NCBI RefSeq assembly: GCF_001949145.1
Contig: NW_019091431.1
Coordinates: 763,515-821,242 of the forward strand
From: Acanthaster planci
Taxonomy: Eukaryota > Echinodermata > Asteroidea > Valvatida > Acanthasteridae
Length of the DNA: 57,728 bases
Direction: 5' to 3'
Shown piece after piece: positions 9,764 through 24,700 of this stretch (position 1 is the stretch's first letter; the number at the start of each line of letters is the position of its first letter). The position numbers were made by a program, and so were the translations under genes. Below the pieces are notes generated by a model that was not told the origin of the DNA, made no database searches, and worked only from the letters and a program-made list of their open reading frames with translations.

Positions 9764-12700
9764 CTGCAACAGAAAATAGAAAAAAATATTTGAAACAGGA
9801 ACAAATAGAGCCAAAATAAGACTAGGACTGGGTAACATGTACCTTCACCACTTCCCGGCGGGTGACCGGTTTCCGACTAAAGAGCTGGTCTGTGTAACAA
9901 AAGACTGCACTCGGAACGAACGACCTGCTGCTTGGAATTGCAATCAATTTTCGACTCCCATTTTTCGAAGGTAATCCGGCACTGTTGAAACAGTATACCA
10001 CTGTTTTGGGCATAGTGTGCCCGAAGATTAGCATCGCAGACGAAAGTGCTCCAGGACCCCATTGATGAGCAACACAGCACTGCTGCTCACTAATCCAGTC
10101 TGCGTATGAAAAGATGCTACTGGCATTCACCGGAACAAAGGAAATCATGCAACACCACACAAGTCTGGGCTCTCTTTTACAGGGCTGCAGGCCTGGGCTG
10201 AATACCCGGGAGTCAATGAAGGGTGCCTGTCAGATTAGAGTAGCCACTAGACAGTCATTCGTGTGGGTGTAAATGTCCAGTAAATGAACACATGAATTTT
10301 TGAAGAATTTTGAAAACGGAAATCATGAAAAGGTCCCATCATCTCATCCCGCACAAGAAAAATCCACCCGGCAGGTATTGGTTAATTGACCCCGGGGGGT
10401 AGGTCAGAGAAATGCTGTTAATGGGGCATATCATATGATGAAAAAAACGCAATCTTCATAATGCACCTTGAGAATGTGTACTCGCTCTCAGCTCGGAAGA
10501 AATAAACATGGGTCTTAAATTGCAACTTGAAGACATAATCCTTCCTTATGTCATCTTCCTCCGTTGGAAACATGATGGAGTAACCAAGCAACGGGAGGCT
10601 AGCCAAAGGATAATCATCCTGCAAAAAAAAAAAGATGTTGAAAACTGTTTAATACTGGTCTGGTCAGAAACAAAATGTTGGACAAAAGACTTCATTTTCT
10701 TGGACTGCTGTGCAAATAATATTGAACTGTCAGCAGGTAGATCAAAAGTCTTGCAGTGTCTTACCTGATGGCTCTTGTAAAAGAAAAGGCAGAAGTTGGT
10801 GAAGACGACCCACAATTTCTGCCAACCGTTGCTGTTTTTGAACTTGCGCAACAGAAATCCACTCAACTGGTTCTAAAGAATTTTTTAAAAGAAGACAAAT
10901 GGGTTACCTGAATGTCCAAGCATCTACGTGTATATTCCATTAAAATTGACACGTACAAATGGCAATTAACTTTACATGTACTTAGTTCTGTTTCTTGGCA
11001 TGAGAAAATTCCTGCCATGATGATGACACAGCTGTACACCAACATAGCAGCTAGTGCAAACCCTCCATTAACAACATTCAAATTGTGTGTTGCAGAACTG
11101 ATCCCACATATTGGACTGTACAACCAACATGGCAGCTGGTGCAAACCCTCCATTGAAAACACTGTCTTCTGTGCATGACTTCCTACCTCCATTGCTCTGA
11201 CATGATCAGCCATACTGATGCTGGTATTCCTGTGCCAACACACATGCACAGTGGTATTGGCCCTGTGATGAGACTGTCGCTCAACAGACTTGGTTGGCGA
11301 CGCCACGTCGTCTTCAGATTCCTCATGTGTCGAGGATTCTGGATCCGATAAGGTGCCTGACAAATAGACAAAGCAAAGGCCCGGAAACGTTTGAACAAAA
11401 AACGTTTCAAGTTCAAAGAACTGGTTTGAAAAACTTTAACTTTCGAACATTTTGAAAATTTAGGATGCAAATAAACGACATGAAGCACTGAGATTTTGCT
11501 TTGCTTCAAAACAAAGTAAATGTTCAGTATCCTGCTACTAAAGATGACAGGCTCCTGGCTATGAAAAAGGAAGAACACAAACAAATGGGAACATTTTTAA
11601 AAATGGGATACTCACTACTTGACTCTGGTGAGTGTGGGTTGTTGGAGGCAAGAGCCATGGCTGTTCTCAGATCCTATGGGAAAATGCAATATCAATTAAA
11701 CCAATCACAAAGTTAGCTTTGTTCGGACTTCAGACATGTATAGCATAATAATCATAGCATCTCCATGACAAAACCAAGCGTGAAAGCAAAGTGTTATACA
11801 GTTACAGAGAGTAGAAAGGCTTTGATTTTTAAGAAACCATAGCAAAGCAGAAGACACGAGTAATGCCGACAGTGTGTTGACTTTCTGAGTTCTCAACATT
11901 TTTCACGTTGGCTGAACATTCTTTACGTTTTTCTGGAAAACAGCCTCATTCTGCTTTGAAGCATTTCCATGGTGATCACATGTTCATATATATCACATGT
12001 CCTTTCCTTCGGCTGACTAGACCATTCATATTTTTGGTCAATCTTTCAATTTCATGAAATTAGACTGGTTTATTTAACACCCTCTGCTTTCTGCTATGTG
12101 GTGTCAGGAACACGGAGAAAAGGTTTTGAAAGGATGTTGAAGCTGAAAAATGAACACTCAACACCTGTTAAAACCAGGATATTGGTAACGGTTAATGCAG
12201 ACTTCAACCAACTTTCCTTATAAACAACACAACAAACACTTAATAAGGTCAAGCGTATACCCAGGGTGATCTGATATCAAGGGAATATTTGTAAAACAAA
12301 TGCGGAAGTTTCCTTACACCAATTTACAAGGAACCTATCAGTAAAAAATACACTCTAAAGTTACGATGCTATCCTTGGGTACTCAGTGAACAACACTCAC
12401 CCCCATCCATCGGTCTTTCTCTTCTGGGGTACTGGCGGCAATGACTACAGTCTTGTTGGTCCCATATAACGTGAAACAGTTGGCCACTGAACGATCATGC
12501 TCGCTATCCTCCAACTGTGAATGAAAACAAGTCAGCATAGATGCTAAGTTGTGGGGATTTCAGTGTTTCTCTGTGCTTTAGTCCTCACAGTAAAAGAATT
12601 TGTGACCCCCCTAAGAGGACAATAAAATCAGACTTATGGCTGACCAAAAAAACCCTAACCCTAACAAACCCTAACAGAAAGGAGCGGAATTTACTCAAAA

Positions 12701-15700
12701 AACTCCAATAAAGTTTTATCACCAATTATCAACTGTTCTATCAACTGTAGCACACGGGCATATGTAGTCACCAAAATGAATTTTTTATTTTTTGGTACGG
12801 TTCTCTAATGTTTTACTTGGTTGCATTCAGACCTCAAAACATTTCAGTATGCAACTTGTAATATGATTATTAAAGGGTCACTGCTTTTATTCAGATGGAC
12901 TTTGGTCAATGTCAACTCACCACAACGCCTTTGAGCGGAATCTGACCATGAACTTTGAACTGATTGGTTGGAGTCACCCCCTTGCTGGTATAGACCAAGA
13001 TGTCCGAGAAGAGGAAGAACATCCGTTGTTGGTATCCCTTACGAGACAGCTTATGCAGACAGCCCTCTCGAATAAAATGCTACAGAATCATTGCAAACCA
13101 TGACTTTATGAATGGGTAATATTAATGACAGATGCAAAGAGATGGTCACAGTCATGTCATTATTGGCAATTAAGAAAAATGTTCCTTAGTTGACAGTAAA
13201 CGAACTAATTTTCAAAACTGTTCTGAAATATGTAAGTTGCACATGGGTACTTTTGATGAATATGAAAAATGGATTTAAAAAAGCCTTTTGGAACAAGGAT
13301 TTATTAAAGTATGCTAAATATGAACAACAAACGGAGTATGACTTCTGTCTTTTTATGTCATTCAGCTTCAAATACAAGTACACCACACAAGTACAGGAGA
13401 TGGCAACATATAAAATGTATGAATTTTAACTTTCAAAGGAAAATGACTGCTGACAATCATGAATGCTGATAAAGAAAACCTTGGATACACAGATACATGT
13501 ACATATACCATTTTTAACCACTTGCCGCCGGGGTTTCCGGTACGGGACAGGTATTCTTTAGAGCCGTGGCCGGGGTCTCTCAAATCGGACAAAGGGAACT
13601 GGGCCTTATAGCAAAAGACCGTACTCGTAACAAAAGACCAGGCTGCTGGGCATTACCAACATTTTTTCACTGTCAATAGTGGAGATAATCCAGCCTTGTT
13701 TTGAAACAATATACCACGCTTTGGGCAATTAGAGTGAGCAGATTGGCCCCTATTGAAAAGCAGTCAGCAGTGCACTGTGCTAAATTGTGAACAAAAGAAA
13801 GTTACATGGCCCCACATAATCTTGGCTCGTTTTACACGGCTGCAGGCCAGGCTGAAATACTTTGGCGTTAATCGATTTTGTCTGTGAGATTAGAGTAGCC
13901 ACCAGACAGTCATTCGTGTGAGTTTCAACGTCCATTAATTGAAATGATGAATTTTTAAAGAATTTTGAAAACTGAAAATCTTGAAAATGTCCCGTTTGCG
14001 TGCACTGCATTTTTCAAACCACCCGGCAGCAAGTGGTCAAGATAAATGATTTGGGCAGCATTTTTTTTACTTCCTAACAAAAAGTTTTGACAAAGGCTCA
14101 CTTAACCACCAGTCCACATCACAATAAGCTGTATCATAACCTTGATGTCAAATATTAAACAACTTGGGCCTTTCCCTATCCGCCTCCAGCAGAAGTATCC
14201 CTCTCAACAGGTGGAAAGAGCCATGTTGGTCAGGAATGATCATTTGTTGGTAGCTACGTGGCAGTAATGCATGCATTTTTGTAGTCGTTTGAGAACCAGC
14301 GAAGTGCAGTTCCCACCAAAGGAGCTTTCGTTGCTAGGAAAATTGCACCCCCGATTGGTCCCCCTCGGGGCTCACAGAAACTTTTAACAGCATATTTTCT
14401 ACACATTTACATTCAAAGTTATCCTATCCAGTCTGTACTTATAAAATGATCCTTTTTTGGAGAATTATGTGAGAGCACTTTGGCAGTGTTTCAAAAATAT
14501 GATTTGGCAAGTTCCAAATAAGTAAAAGTCAGTAACCTGTGCAATGATGCAATTGTTTGTATTGAATCAATATCAAAACCTCTGCCAAGCTCCAAAGAAA
14601 ACCATCATCAATCCACATGAGGATTCTCATATCATTAACTAGGCAAACTGGGACAAGAAGGCCTACCCTAAGGGGGGGCAAACACAGAAAATATCCTCAC
14701 AGCTTGTGAAATTGGCTTGGTTCCAGGATGACAATTCTCCTTCCAAGCAAACAAGCTCACAACAAAGCTCAGTCACAGTACAAAGTCACAGGTGGTGAAA
14801 AATTGGTGGGGGAGGGGCAATTTTTTAAACATCCAACACATCCACCTTTGGTATTCTTCACCATGTGGTGTGCATACCACCAAGCCATGTGTCGCCAACA
14901 CCTTTTCATTAGCAAACCTAATGAACGCACTTGATATTTACATTAACTTGATCCAGTTCAGATTGATCAATGAATTCCCGTCCAGGATAATATCCAATCA
15001 CCTGCAACAATAGCTCTTGTAACTAGGCCCAAAAGCGCCCTCTACAGACATGGGTAGGGACAGATAGCTCTTCTCCCCTAGGTCCTCCTCAAAAACCCAC
15101 TTTATTTCATACTTCTCCCTACAGCAAATCAAATTTAACGACTTCTTCCTTACTATGAATCTTAGCTTTAAGCCCTGTGGTTGGAGACATCCAGCATGCT
15201 ATGCTAGCATTGTAATGACCATCTGAAGTCTTACTTTATAAATAAAAATTCTTGTTTTTGTCAAGCATGCTGTACAAAGTATAAAAGACATACAATTTTT
15301 CTGACTTTTCTGTTTCATGAGTTGCACATAATTGATTAAATTATAATTGATTAATAGTCACAATTGATTAAAAATCTTACTTTTTAAAGTTTCCATTAAA
15401 TTTAACCTTACATTCCTAGATTTTGTAGAACAGTGATTACCTGCTTAGAACGAACCAATGGAAGTGGCTTGTTCTGAAATCGAAGACAAAACAATCTTGG
15501 TCAATTCATCTAGTTTGAGTGTTTGAGCAAGGTGATCTGTTAGTTCTCAACGACACCAATTCTTTCATTCTATATTAATCTGGCCACAGAAACCACAGAA
15601 AGAAGAGAGTAAGCTGACTGATGTTTGCTGCAAAAAACCAACAACGCTCTTGGTATGAGATAAAACTGCCTGCCATGTTGAAGCAATCAAAGGAAAGCAA

Positions 15701-18700
15701 CTAAATTTTCATTCAAAAGCTGCTTAAAAAAACCATCTTCAAAATCATTTACATTTTGCAAGAGAGAAACTTAAGTCCAAAGGAATCGGGGCATGATCCT
15801 GATTGTTTATTTTCCATTATTCGTCTTTTGGTGAAAGATTTACAATAATAGAAGTTTAGTCTTGATAATGTTTTTCCTATTCCTTTGTACAAAAGTTTGC
15901 TTACCTTTGAATATGTCAAAAATACTTCAGAGCTTTCAGAAGTACACAAGAAGAACAAAGTTGAAGAGATTTAGAGCCAAAACTTTATACGCAAATCTCC
16001 CAAAGTAAGTTCAAAAACACTTTAGAATAAAATTAATACGCAACAAACCCATAAAAACTTCAACCATTACTAGTTAAGTTTAATTACAGGTTTACCTTAC
16101 ACCGACATAGTCAGTTATACCAGTTAGTTAACCCAGGTTAGTGCAGATTGATGGTTTAGTGAGCCCTTGTCAGTATTTAAACCAAGTATTACAAAATGAA
16201 ATGATACAAATGCCATGATTTCATTAAAAACACCATGATATGAATGTTGCTTGAGAGACAAGCAAGCAAAAGAAAAATATATTTCATCCAGCCAAAAAAT
16301 GAAATGAACTCTGCTGTGTTGGATTAGAAAAGCTGCAAGAGTCTGTTATCAAAAGGCAAAGAGAAGAGGATATTTAAAATTAAAAAGCTTTCAGCAATTT
16401 CAAAACGTGAACGGTGACATTTTATCAAAGAAGGCAGAAGAAAATTCACGCAAGTGAAAAAAGGCCATCCAATCCCTTTTTGATGTAGGGGAGAGGAACA
16501 CACAGCCATCCAAGGCTTTTACTAGCGATGTGTGAGATGGTGGGAAAAAATAATACAAGTACAGGATTCACAAATCATCCACTGAATTCAGTGCCATTAT
16601 AGAAAGGTCTTTTTGCCGAGTACTCGATTCAATATAAGGCACAATATCTTCAGTTTTCTGCAGTTCAGTGGATGTGTTGCCATCAATCAAGGGCCCCCCC
16701 CCCTAATCCATTCCATCTGACAGTTATGTGGCTGGGGCTAATCAAGGTAGCATGTCAACAGCTAAAAACCAAAGCCACCGTCTCAATGTCTCAATTCATA
16801 CATGGCTCATCCTTCCTCAATCGTCTCACCAACAAACCTCAAGGCCTAGCCTTTCCACTTACCCTTCCTGGCAGCAGCAGGCTATCAAAGCCAACCAGGT
16901 CTCGCTGGAGCTCTGCTAGCTTTTGGTAGTTCTCAACAGTCTTCATGTTATCAGTAACGACAGCTGTGAGTTCATTGACCTCAGAGACGGCAGCTATAGA
17001 ACCAAACAAAATGGGAACCAACTTGTTTGAGTGTGTCACCAGAAGAACCTCTTAATAATCATAAGCATCCACGTGGAACCAATCTTTAATTTTGCTTCTG
17101 ATTTTCACCTAACACAAACACAAGGGACATAAATGAACAAATTCAGACTTGACAGGTGTTGAACAGACCTTTGCAATCCTTGTAATCTGGGTGGTCCGAT
17201 GGGTAGTGCTTGATCAAACCTAAAAAGAATATAAAATACTCACTCATCCAATCCACTCATAAAAAATAACACTAATTGGCAATATTCTAAACCAAAACTT
17301 CAATATAAAAAACTGTCGTAATTTTAACACAGATAACTCATCGGCTTGCATACAAACTATCCTTTTGTACTTATGCTTAAGCCTTTTGAGTTAAGTGTCT
17401 CAGCTGTACATTTATGCTGAAAACTAAGTAATGAAACTTGGTGAAAATTTCATGGGTAATCAAATCCCTGCCACAGCAGGAAGGACTTACGTTCCAGGAT
17501 GAGTTGGTAGTGAAGTAACCTCTGCATAGGCTTGACCAGGAATGTATTGAAGGGTAAGTAACACACCTTCTGTAGCTCAAAGTCTTTGTAGAACGACTCA
17601 AACTTCTTATTCTTACGAGTGCTGGATTCCAACTCTTGTAAGATACCTTGGAGTTTCTCTACGTATCCCTGGTATAACTGAGATGAAGCAACAGAGGCAG
17701 GAAAAGGTGAGTCATAACTGAGTCTGTGTTTGTAAAACTCTAAACATTTCTCTTTAAAAAAAAATTGCAAAATTCAAGAGAGGAAAAATTCCATCAGTAC
17801 TCACTGATTGCAGAACCCATTGCTATATAAATTCAAACCTACCAGGTAATCCCAGCAAGCCGAGTTGTTGAGTGGTTACGACATCTGCACCAGTGAACAG
17901 GAAGTTGTGGGTTCGAATCTCACCAATGCAAGCCTTTCTATGTTTATAACTACCTGTCAGACATCACTGAGTATAGCTTGCTGAATGGCAAATTTCACTG
18001 AATGGCAAGTCAACATTAAGCCTGTATCAGAGTTGTTCCTGCTACCTTAAGGTGTTGGACATTCTTCAGCATGATGTCTCCTACTCTTTGGAAACTGCCT
18101 TTCTGCTGCAGGTTGGTACGACCCTCCCTGTGAAGAGGAACAAACATAAGAATCTTTACTTTCCTCAGGTTTACTCAAGGAAGGGCAGGTAGAAGTCAAC
18201 AAACGTTTTGGAGGTTGCCATTTTACAGATTGTTACCAATTTAAAGTTACAAGCTAATTTCACTTCAGCTTTTGTGATTCCAAGATGTAATTTTTTTTCA
18301 AACACAAGAAGGAATGACATTCTCTTGGCTGTAGAATTCTCTGGACACTTGTATAAACCTCGTTCATTTCCAAAAGTGAAAGAAACCCATATTTGTTTTG
18401 GATTTTAGATGCCTACTGAACAACTTTGGTTACCATGATGTCAGTCTAGTTTCGATCTCCTTCAGGAACTTGCAGTGGAATTCATAGATGGGGTCCAGAC
18501 TACTGAAGAGAGATTCCAGGATGTCCGGCAGTGATGTCTCATTGGTTGTTGATTTACGGAACCACTGGGTAGCACAGACAGGAAAAAAATGACACGGTTA
18601 GGAATTGAGTCTGTTAAGGAACAAACCTAATATGTGAATTTGCATTGGAACTTCATGAAAGATGGCCTTCGAGAAGAGACAGTTTAGAGTGCCTTTTTAA

Positions 18701-21700
18701 AATAAACATTCTTGATTGTTTCTATTGATATAATTCACATGTGGGATTTTATTCTACATCTCATCATGACATGGAAAATTGCTTCACTGAACACATTTGA
18801 TTAGCTCCTTTTAAATAGTTCTGACACTCACAACAACGATGACTTCAAGATCTTTGAGGTATGTCCGTTCCGTTGTCAGAATCTCCTTGGCAATGAAGTA
18901 AGCTCTGTCAGGAGGGTGGCGCTGGAGAGCAACAAAAGAACAGACTGTGTCACATGCACTGACAGACCGACCATCTGCCTGTGAATCTTGGCATTAAAAA
19001 ACAAAAACAAAGCTTTCAACAGGAAGAAAAACTCGCCCGCAGTCTTTCTAAGGTACTAACTCTGACCACAACATCAGACTTGGCTGAGCATTAAGTTACC
19101 CTGCTTCATTGTTTCAAGAACTAACTGGGACAGTGGTGATGAATGAAGGTATCAGGGGAAAACGAAGTAGGATATGAAACTTGGGGGATGCGGGTTGAAG
19201 TACCCCCTCCCCACAGAACTGCTTTCTGAATGTCAACAGAGAATAAATAACAATCAGAAAAGATGAATTTATCTGAATATTATTTGTGGTTCAACCATAC
19301 AAGTCGCCACAGCCACTTTTTAAGTTACATCACAGCACAACCGTTGACCATTGACATCAGGATGCTTGAGTAACATTCAGGTATAAAAGCAAAGGACTCA
19401 ATTTGCCGTCTCTAATTCAAACTAACCAAAAATATTGAAAGTCTTGACTTGAGACTCATATTGTTGGATGACGTTACATCTACCATTACACTGTCACTCC
19501 CGAGGATACCAGAATATATGTCGTGTACACACTCATCAGTTCTTACCAGAACCACACTTCTTCCTTAAGAGGTCTATCCACGTGATGTTACAACAAGCTT
19601 TCTCTTTAGTCTATCTCCACCATGCAAAGCTTCAAGTCTTATCTTCACTGTCACAGTTGATAAAGTCTTGCTTGCAACATTATCATGAGGTCCTACGGAT
19701 GCTCTGTTCAATGCAAGCAACTTCTACTGCTCCTACCTTTTTCCTGACACCAGAATCTTCTTCTACAGGAGCTGGTGGGGCAGGCTCCTCATTGAGAGGG
19801 AAGGCAGGCACAGCTTTCCCTCCGGTAGGTGAAAGGACAGGCGAATCTGGAAAGAATAGGGAAGAAAACATCACTTGAAAATGTCACGATGAAAATAAGA
19901 CATCACTCAAGGAATGTCACACTCAAAGCTGGGAACCCTGTTCCGCGTGAGCTCTTACAGATGAATCCAGAGGTCAAAGGTTTTCGTTTTTCTTCCGGTG
20001 AAGCTACCTTTCACAGCAGCCAAACATTTTACTCTTTTCACAAATGCTTCACTTTTTTACTGCTCCCGATATGCCCCTGTTCTAAGAAATCCTTGAGTTT
20101 TTAGGAATTTTGATGGAAAATTCTTCAATGTGCAAATCATAATCTTCAGATGTAAATCTCTGACACAAAACATTTTCTTTTCTCCAAACCAAACAAAGTG
20201 TACCTCATCATTTGTTATTACAGAAACATTCCCACCTCTGGGTTGGCTGGTGATGTCAGACAGCAGCAAGTACAAACCAGTCTGAACCGGTTGCAAGCAG
20301 ATCCACTCAGGCTAAACAAGGCAAAGGGCTCATCAACATGCTGTGAACTTCACTGGCAGTACCATAGAACATGTTCAATTATTTATCTATTCTAGTTCTT
20401 GTTGGAACTGGTTTTGACCAGTCTGATCTGACTTCCATTCGCTTTGTTTCAACTCAAAACTTGACGAAGCTGCTTCAATTGGTATCCAATCCAAACCATC
20501 TTGCTTGCTCTTAGATAATGGATAGATAATGATTGGTGTGTACAGGGGTTCTTTTGTTATATTGTGTGATTTGTAAAATGACAGTTTACAGTGTACTGAA
20601 TGGACATGAACAAACCGAGGAATGTATTAGAAAGTAAACATCATTTAAATGACATTATTACTTTATTGAATGCACATCAAATCAAAATGTATCAAACTTC
20701 AACCTTAAACAGTCACAACTCTTAAAACCTATCTTCACTCAATCTCCCTAAACAGTCTCTTCCCTCACCAGATTATTAATTACTGCTGATTACTTTAAGC
20801 ACAATTCAGAGTACAATTTTTTACGACAGAGTGGGATGACTCTCTCAGCATGACAAATCCACATTTTTAATTTTGTACCACCCAAAACAGCATAGAGCTA
20901 AAAAACACACAATCACTGATAAAAAAAGAAGACTTCACCAACTTCCTCTCCAACAAAATGCAGTTAAACTGCTGATATGTAAATACATTCTGCAAACACC
21001 ATACAGTGCGTACAATTATTATAAATGTTGCAACTCAAAAGCTTTTATTTTTACAATTAGATTATTGCAGGAATGACACAGCTTTCAAAGAATACTTTAT
21101 CCTACCAGAGAATACATGTATTTGTTCTTGTGGAAACTTTTCCAAGCTGGAAATTTTCCATACTAATCTATATTCAAAACTATTAACTGGAATTTAAGTT
21201 TTCCCTTTGATTCCTTTCAAGAAGCATCTGGCACATGAAATCTACTTNNNNNNNNNNNNNNNNNNNNNNNNNNNNNNNNNNNNNNNNNNNNNNNNNNNNN
21301 NNNNNNNNNNNNNNNNNNNNNNNNNNNNNNNNNNNNNNNNNNNNNNNNNNNNNNNNNNNNNNNNNNNNNNNNNNNNNNNNNNNNNNNNNNNNNNNNNNNN
21401 NNNNNNNNNNNNNNNNNNNNNNNNNNNNNNNNNNNNNNNNNNNNNNNNNNNNNNNNNNNNNNNNNNNNNNNNNNNNNNNNNNNNNNNNNNNNNNNNNNNN
21501 NNNNNNNNNNNNNNNNNNNNNNNNNNNNNNNNNNNNNNNNNNNNNNNNNNNNNNNNNNNNNNNNNNNNNNNNNNNNNNNNNNNNNNNNNNNNNNNNNNNN
21601 NNNNNNNNNNNNNNNNNNNNNNNNNNNNNNNNNNNNNNNNNNNNNNNNNNNNNNNNNNNNNNNNNNNNNNNNNNNNNNNNNNNNNNNNNNNNNNNNNNNN

Positions 21701-24700
21701 NNNNNNNNNNNNNAGGAAGGGAAGCACAATGTAGACCAAGTATCACACCTAGCTCAACCTAGCTGAACTCAAATTCACTTTCCTTTACCTACGGTTATCT
21801 AGAAAACTCTACCTGGAACTTGGAGTAACCATGGTAACTGTATTTAAGAATTAATGTCACAGCACGTAACATTACATTCCATCAAAGGCACGATGTTAAC
21901 TTTCTCATTAAGATGTTTAGAACCACAAGCAGTTCATGAAGTTTGCATAATTCATAAACTAAAATCTAAATCAGAGGAGTTTAATCAAGTTTCTTCATTG
22001 TTTTCCCATAAACTTAATTCAACCACATACTGAATATTCAGAGGGTCAACCAGGTGAATTCAATTGTCTTAAATCATTATTTTAATTTTGAATGATTAAG
22101 TACTGCTTCTAAAATACAGAATTCAACTCTCATTGTTGATATTCCTTAATTTACTCATAATCAATAGTAATTAAACTTTAAAATTTAAAAGAGACAAAGA
22201 AAGGTTTACGAAAAAATTTTAAGGATGTGTGAGTACTGCCTTATAAGCAAATTTCTCCTGATTAGACAAATTGTCTGTATTACTCCAGTGTCTTTTAGAG
22301 CCTGGAAGAACGCTCCAATTATTAGTTTCACAGAGAAGCATTGAAAACTGTCAAAATTTAAATATCGACGTCTTACTGCCGTACAGTCCTTCCAAATAAA
22401 AAAAAAAGTACTGTCATCAAAAATATTCAGAGAATACTTTTGTACTGTTTCTTTCATATTCTTGCTGTCACGAAACATTCCAAATCTAAAACTTCCACTT
22501 TTTCACTGGTAATACACTAAACTTCAAAAACCCTAACATGCTTCAACTCCGATGGAGCACCCATCCTGTACAAACAGTTCAAATCTGCACTTCTTTCACA
22601 TATTTGCTGTCCGTTTAATTTCCTAACATTAGAATTTCATTCTAAAAATGAACATTCTATGGCCAGATTATAAAACTTTGCTTCTCAAAACATAAGCAGC
22701 TTTGGTGTGCTAACTTCCTGAAGTGAACTTATTCTAAGATCAATTGAAAACTCCCTTTTCCTAAAGAAACCCCAATCTATAATTTAAGAAAAATGAGTAA
22801 TTTTTCCCTGGAAGTCAGTTATGTCGGCAGCAAACGTCAACTGAAAAATCTCTAAAGTAGAACCAATATATAGAATCAAAAATAGACTCTAAAATTTACC
22901 AGCGAATGCACCACTTCAAAGTTTTCCATGACTATCACGATGGAAGGTTGACATCATACCACTGTTCAAAACAAACGTGAACAGTGACATGTCGGTCTAA
23001 ATTTACGATTGTAAAACTTCATTCAAAACTAAATCATTCAATGACTCAAAATTTAAAGCACCAAACTGAATAAATGCAAGAGAAACTTTAAGTAGTGTGT
23101 CAATTCATTAGAGTGATTATACCTTTTCTTTCGAATTCATGTGAAAGACAAAAAAATCAATGACTGTAAATTAAAGAAATGAGACTTGGAAGACAAAGAC
23201 AACCAAAAAAAATCATCAAAACTATCCCAGGAAAAAGCCCATTTGTCCAGTTTGTCAAACAAGAGAATGCACAGACAACATGACTAATTGTGACTAAGAA
23301 GCTTAACTGAAAGTAAAAATGGGAAAGACAATCTAAAAAAAAATTCTCTTTCAACAAAAACTGACCAGATCATTAGAGAAAAAACCAGAAAAATTTACAT
23401 CTCCATCAAGATTTGTGCCTATGACTACTTTTTAAGTGGTTGAATACTTAAGCTAGGAGTGAATATACTGACCTACATGTACATGTAGCTAACTGTAGCA
23501 CACTTCCTTACAAAAAAAGCTTCTAAAGACATAACTTCAAATTAAATTTATAGTTAACTAGTGAACTAAAAGAGGTGAGAAAATGTTCTTTTACACCGAT
23601 TACCTAAAAGAAACTTTGTTTTAAGCTGAATGACAGCAAAATTTTTTCTTTGCTTGTGAACTTCACTGTGTATCAATTGGAACAACAAGTGTGATGACAG
23701 GTGCGTGATCTCTAAAATGTAAAAAAAAACTACTTTGGCACAAGTTAAGCTGAGTTGTTGAGCACATCTAAACACACTAACATCCACAAAAACATTTCAA
23801 ACATTTGAAAAATTCAAACGTACATCTATGTTTTGTAGGCTAAGCGCCAGACCAAAAGTTTCTAAGATTCCGATGAATGTGATTGTTTTCTAAATTGCAC
23901 TAATATTATCATTATATGATTACATCAGGAATATTTCTTCAGTGTGGTGTTGGACCTCCATCTCCATAAAATCATCAACCACTGAGTATTCAAATTAACA
24001 ACTTTACATGGCACTTCTTGTCCAATCACAGACATGCAATATCAAAAAAACACTAGTTCCAACTGGTCAAAACTGGTTAGAATGGGTTAGCACAAGTTGT
24101 TAGCATAAATGCCAAATATGCTTAAATAAAAACTGGATAATTTGGATAAAAAAGAGCAGTTGATAAAAGTATTTCTGAAATTTCAAAACAGCTTCAGAAT
24201 TATCATGCATAACTGCAATGCTCAAATATCGTTCAGTACAGGGCAATTGTTTTTTTTTTAAATTGTACTGTAATTCTAGCTTCTGCATGACAGAGATTTG
24301 TTGAAACTTAACAGTTTTATCATGAAGCTAATACATTTAAAATCATGTTTATTTTCAAATTTATATAATTTCCAGTTTGTGCTGAATACAATAACGTAAT
24401 AAAGCATATAATTGCAGATTTCTATCCCCCAAAATTGTTTTAAAAGTACTGAATATCTGACTCTTGTAGCTGTCACCCCATTGCAGGCAAGTTGAACTGA
24501 TTTAAAAATAACAATATATTAGTAAAAACAATTAGTGTCAAATTCTGTAGTAAAAAACGAACCAAACTTTCCCCAACCCCTTTGATAATGTGAAGACAAC
24601 TGATTTCTTTCAATGAAATTGTATTCCCACGTAACAGGAAAAAGTTGAGTTTGACTGCATAGATAGGAAAACCCTCAAAACCCATTTGGAAGATGGGGAA

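Noticed and set aside
10863-10911. Continuation of the exon 21 frame into 10863-11186
   Set aside because: The frame runs on past the GTAGGA donor at 11185, but the sequence there has no PH2 similarity, whereas exon 22 continues the family alignment exactly.
12651-12675. Telomere or chromosome-fusion scar
   Set aside because: Only about three imperfect units inside an intron, too short to support a fusion.
17855-17935. Functional tRNA gene
   Set aside because: The A and B boxes are good but the acceptor stem does not pair, so it was called a tRNA-derived repeat.
21183-21762. Long open frames across the N run
   Set aside because: They consist of unknown bases and are artefacts of the assembly gap.
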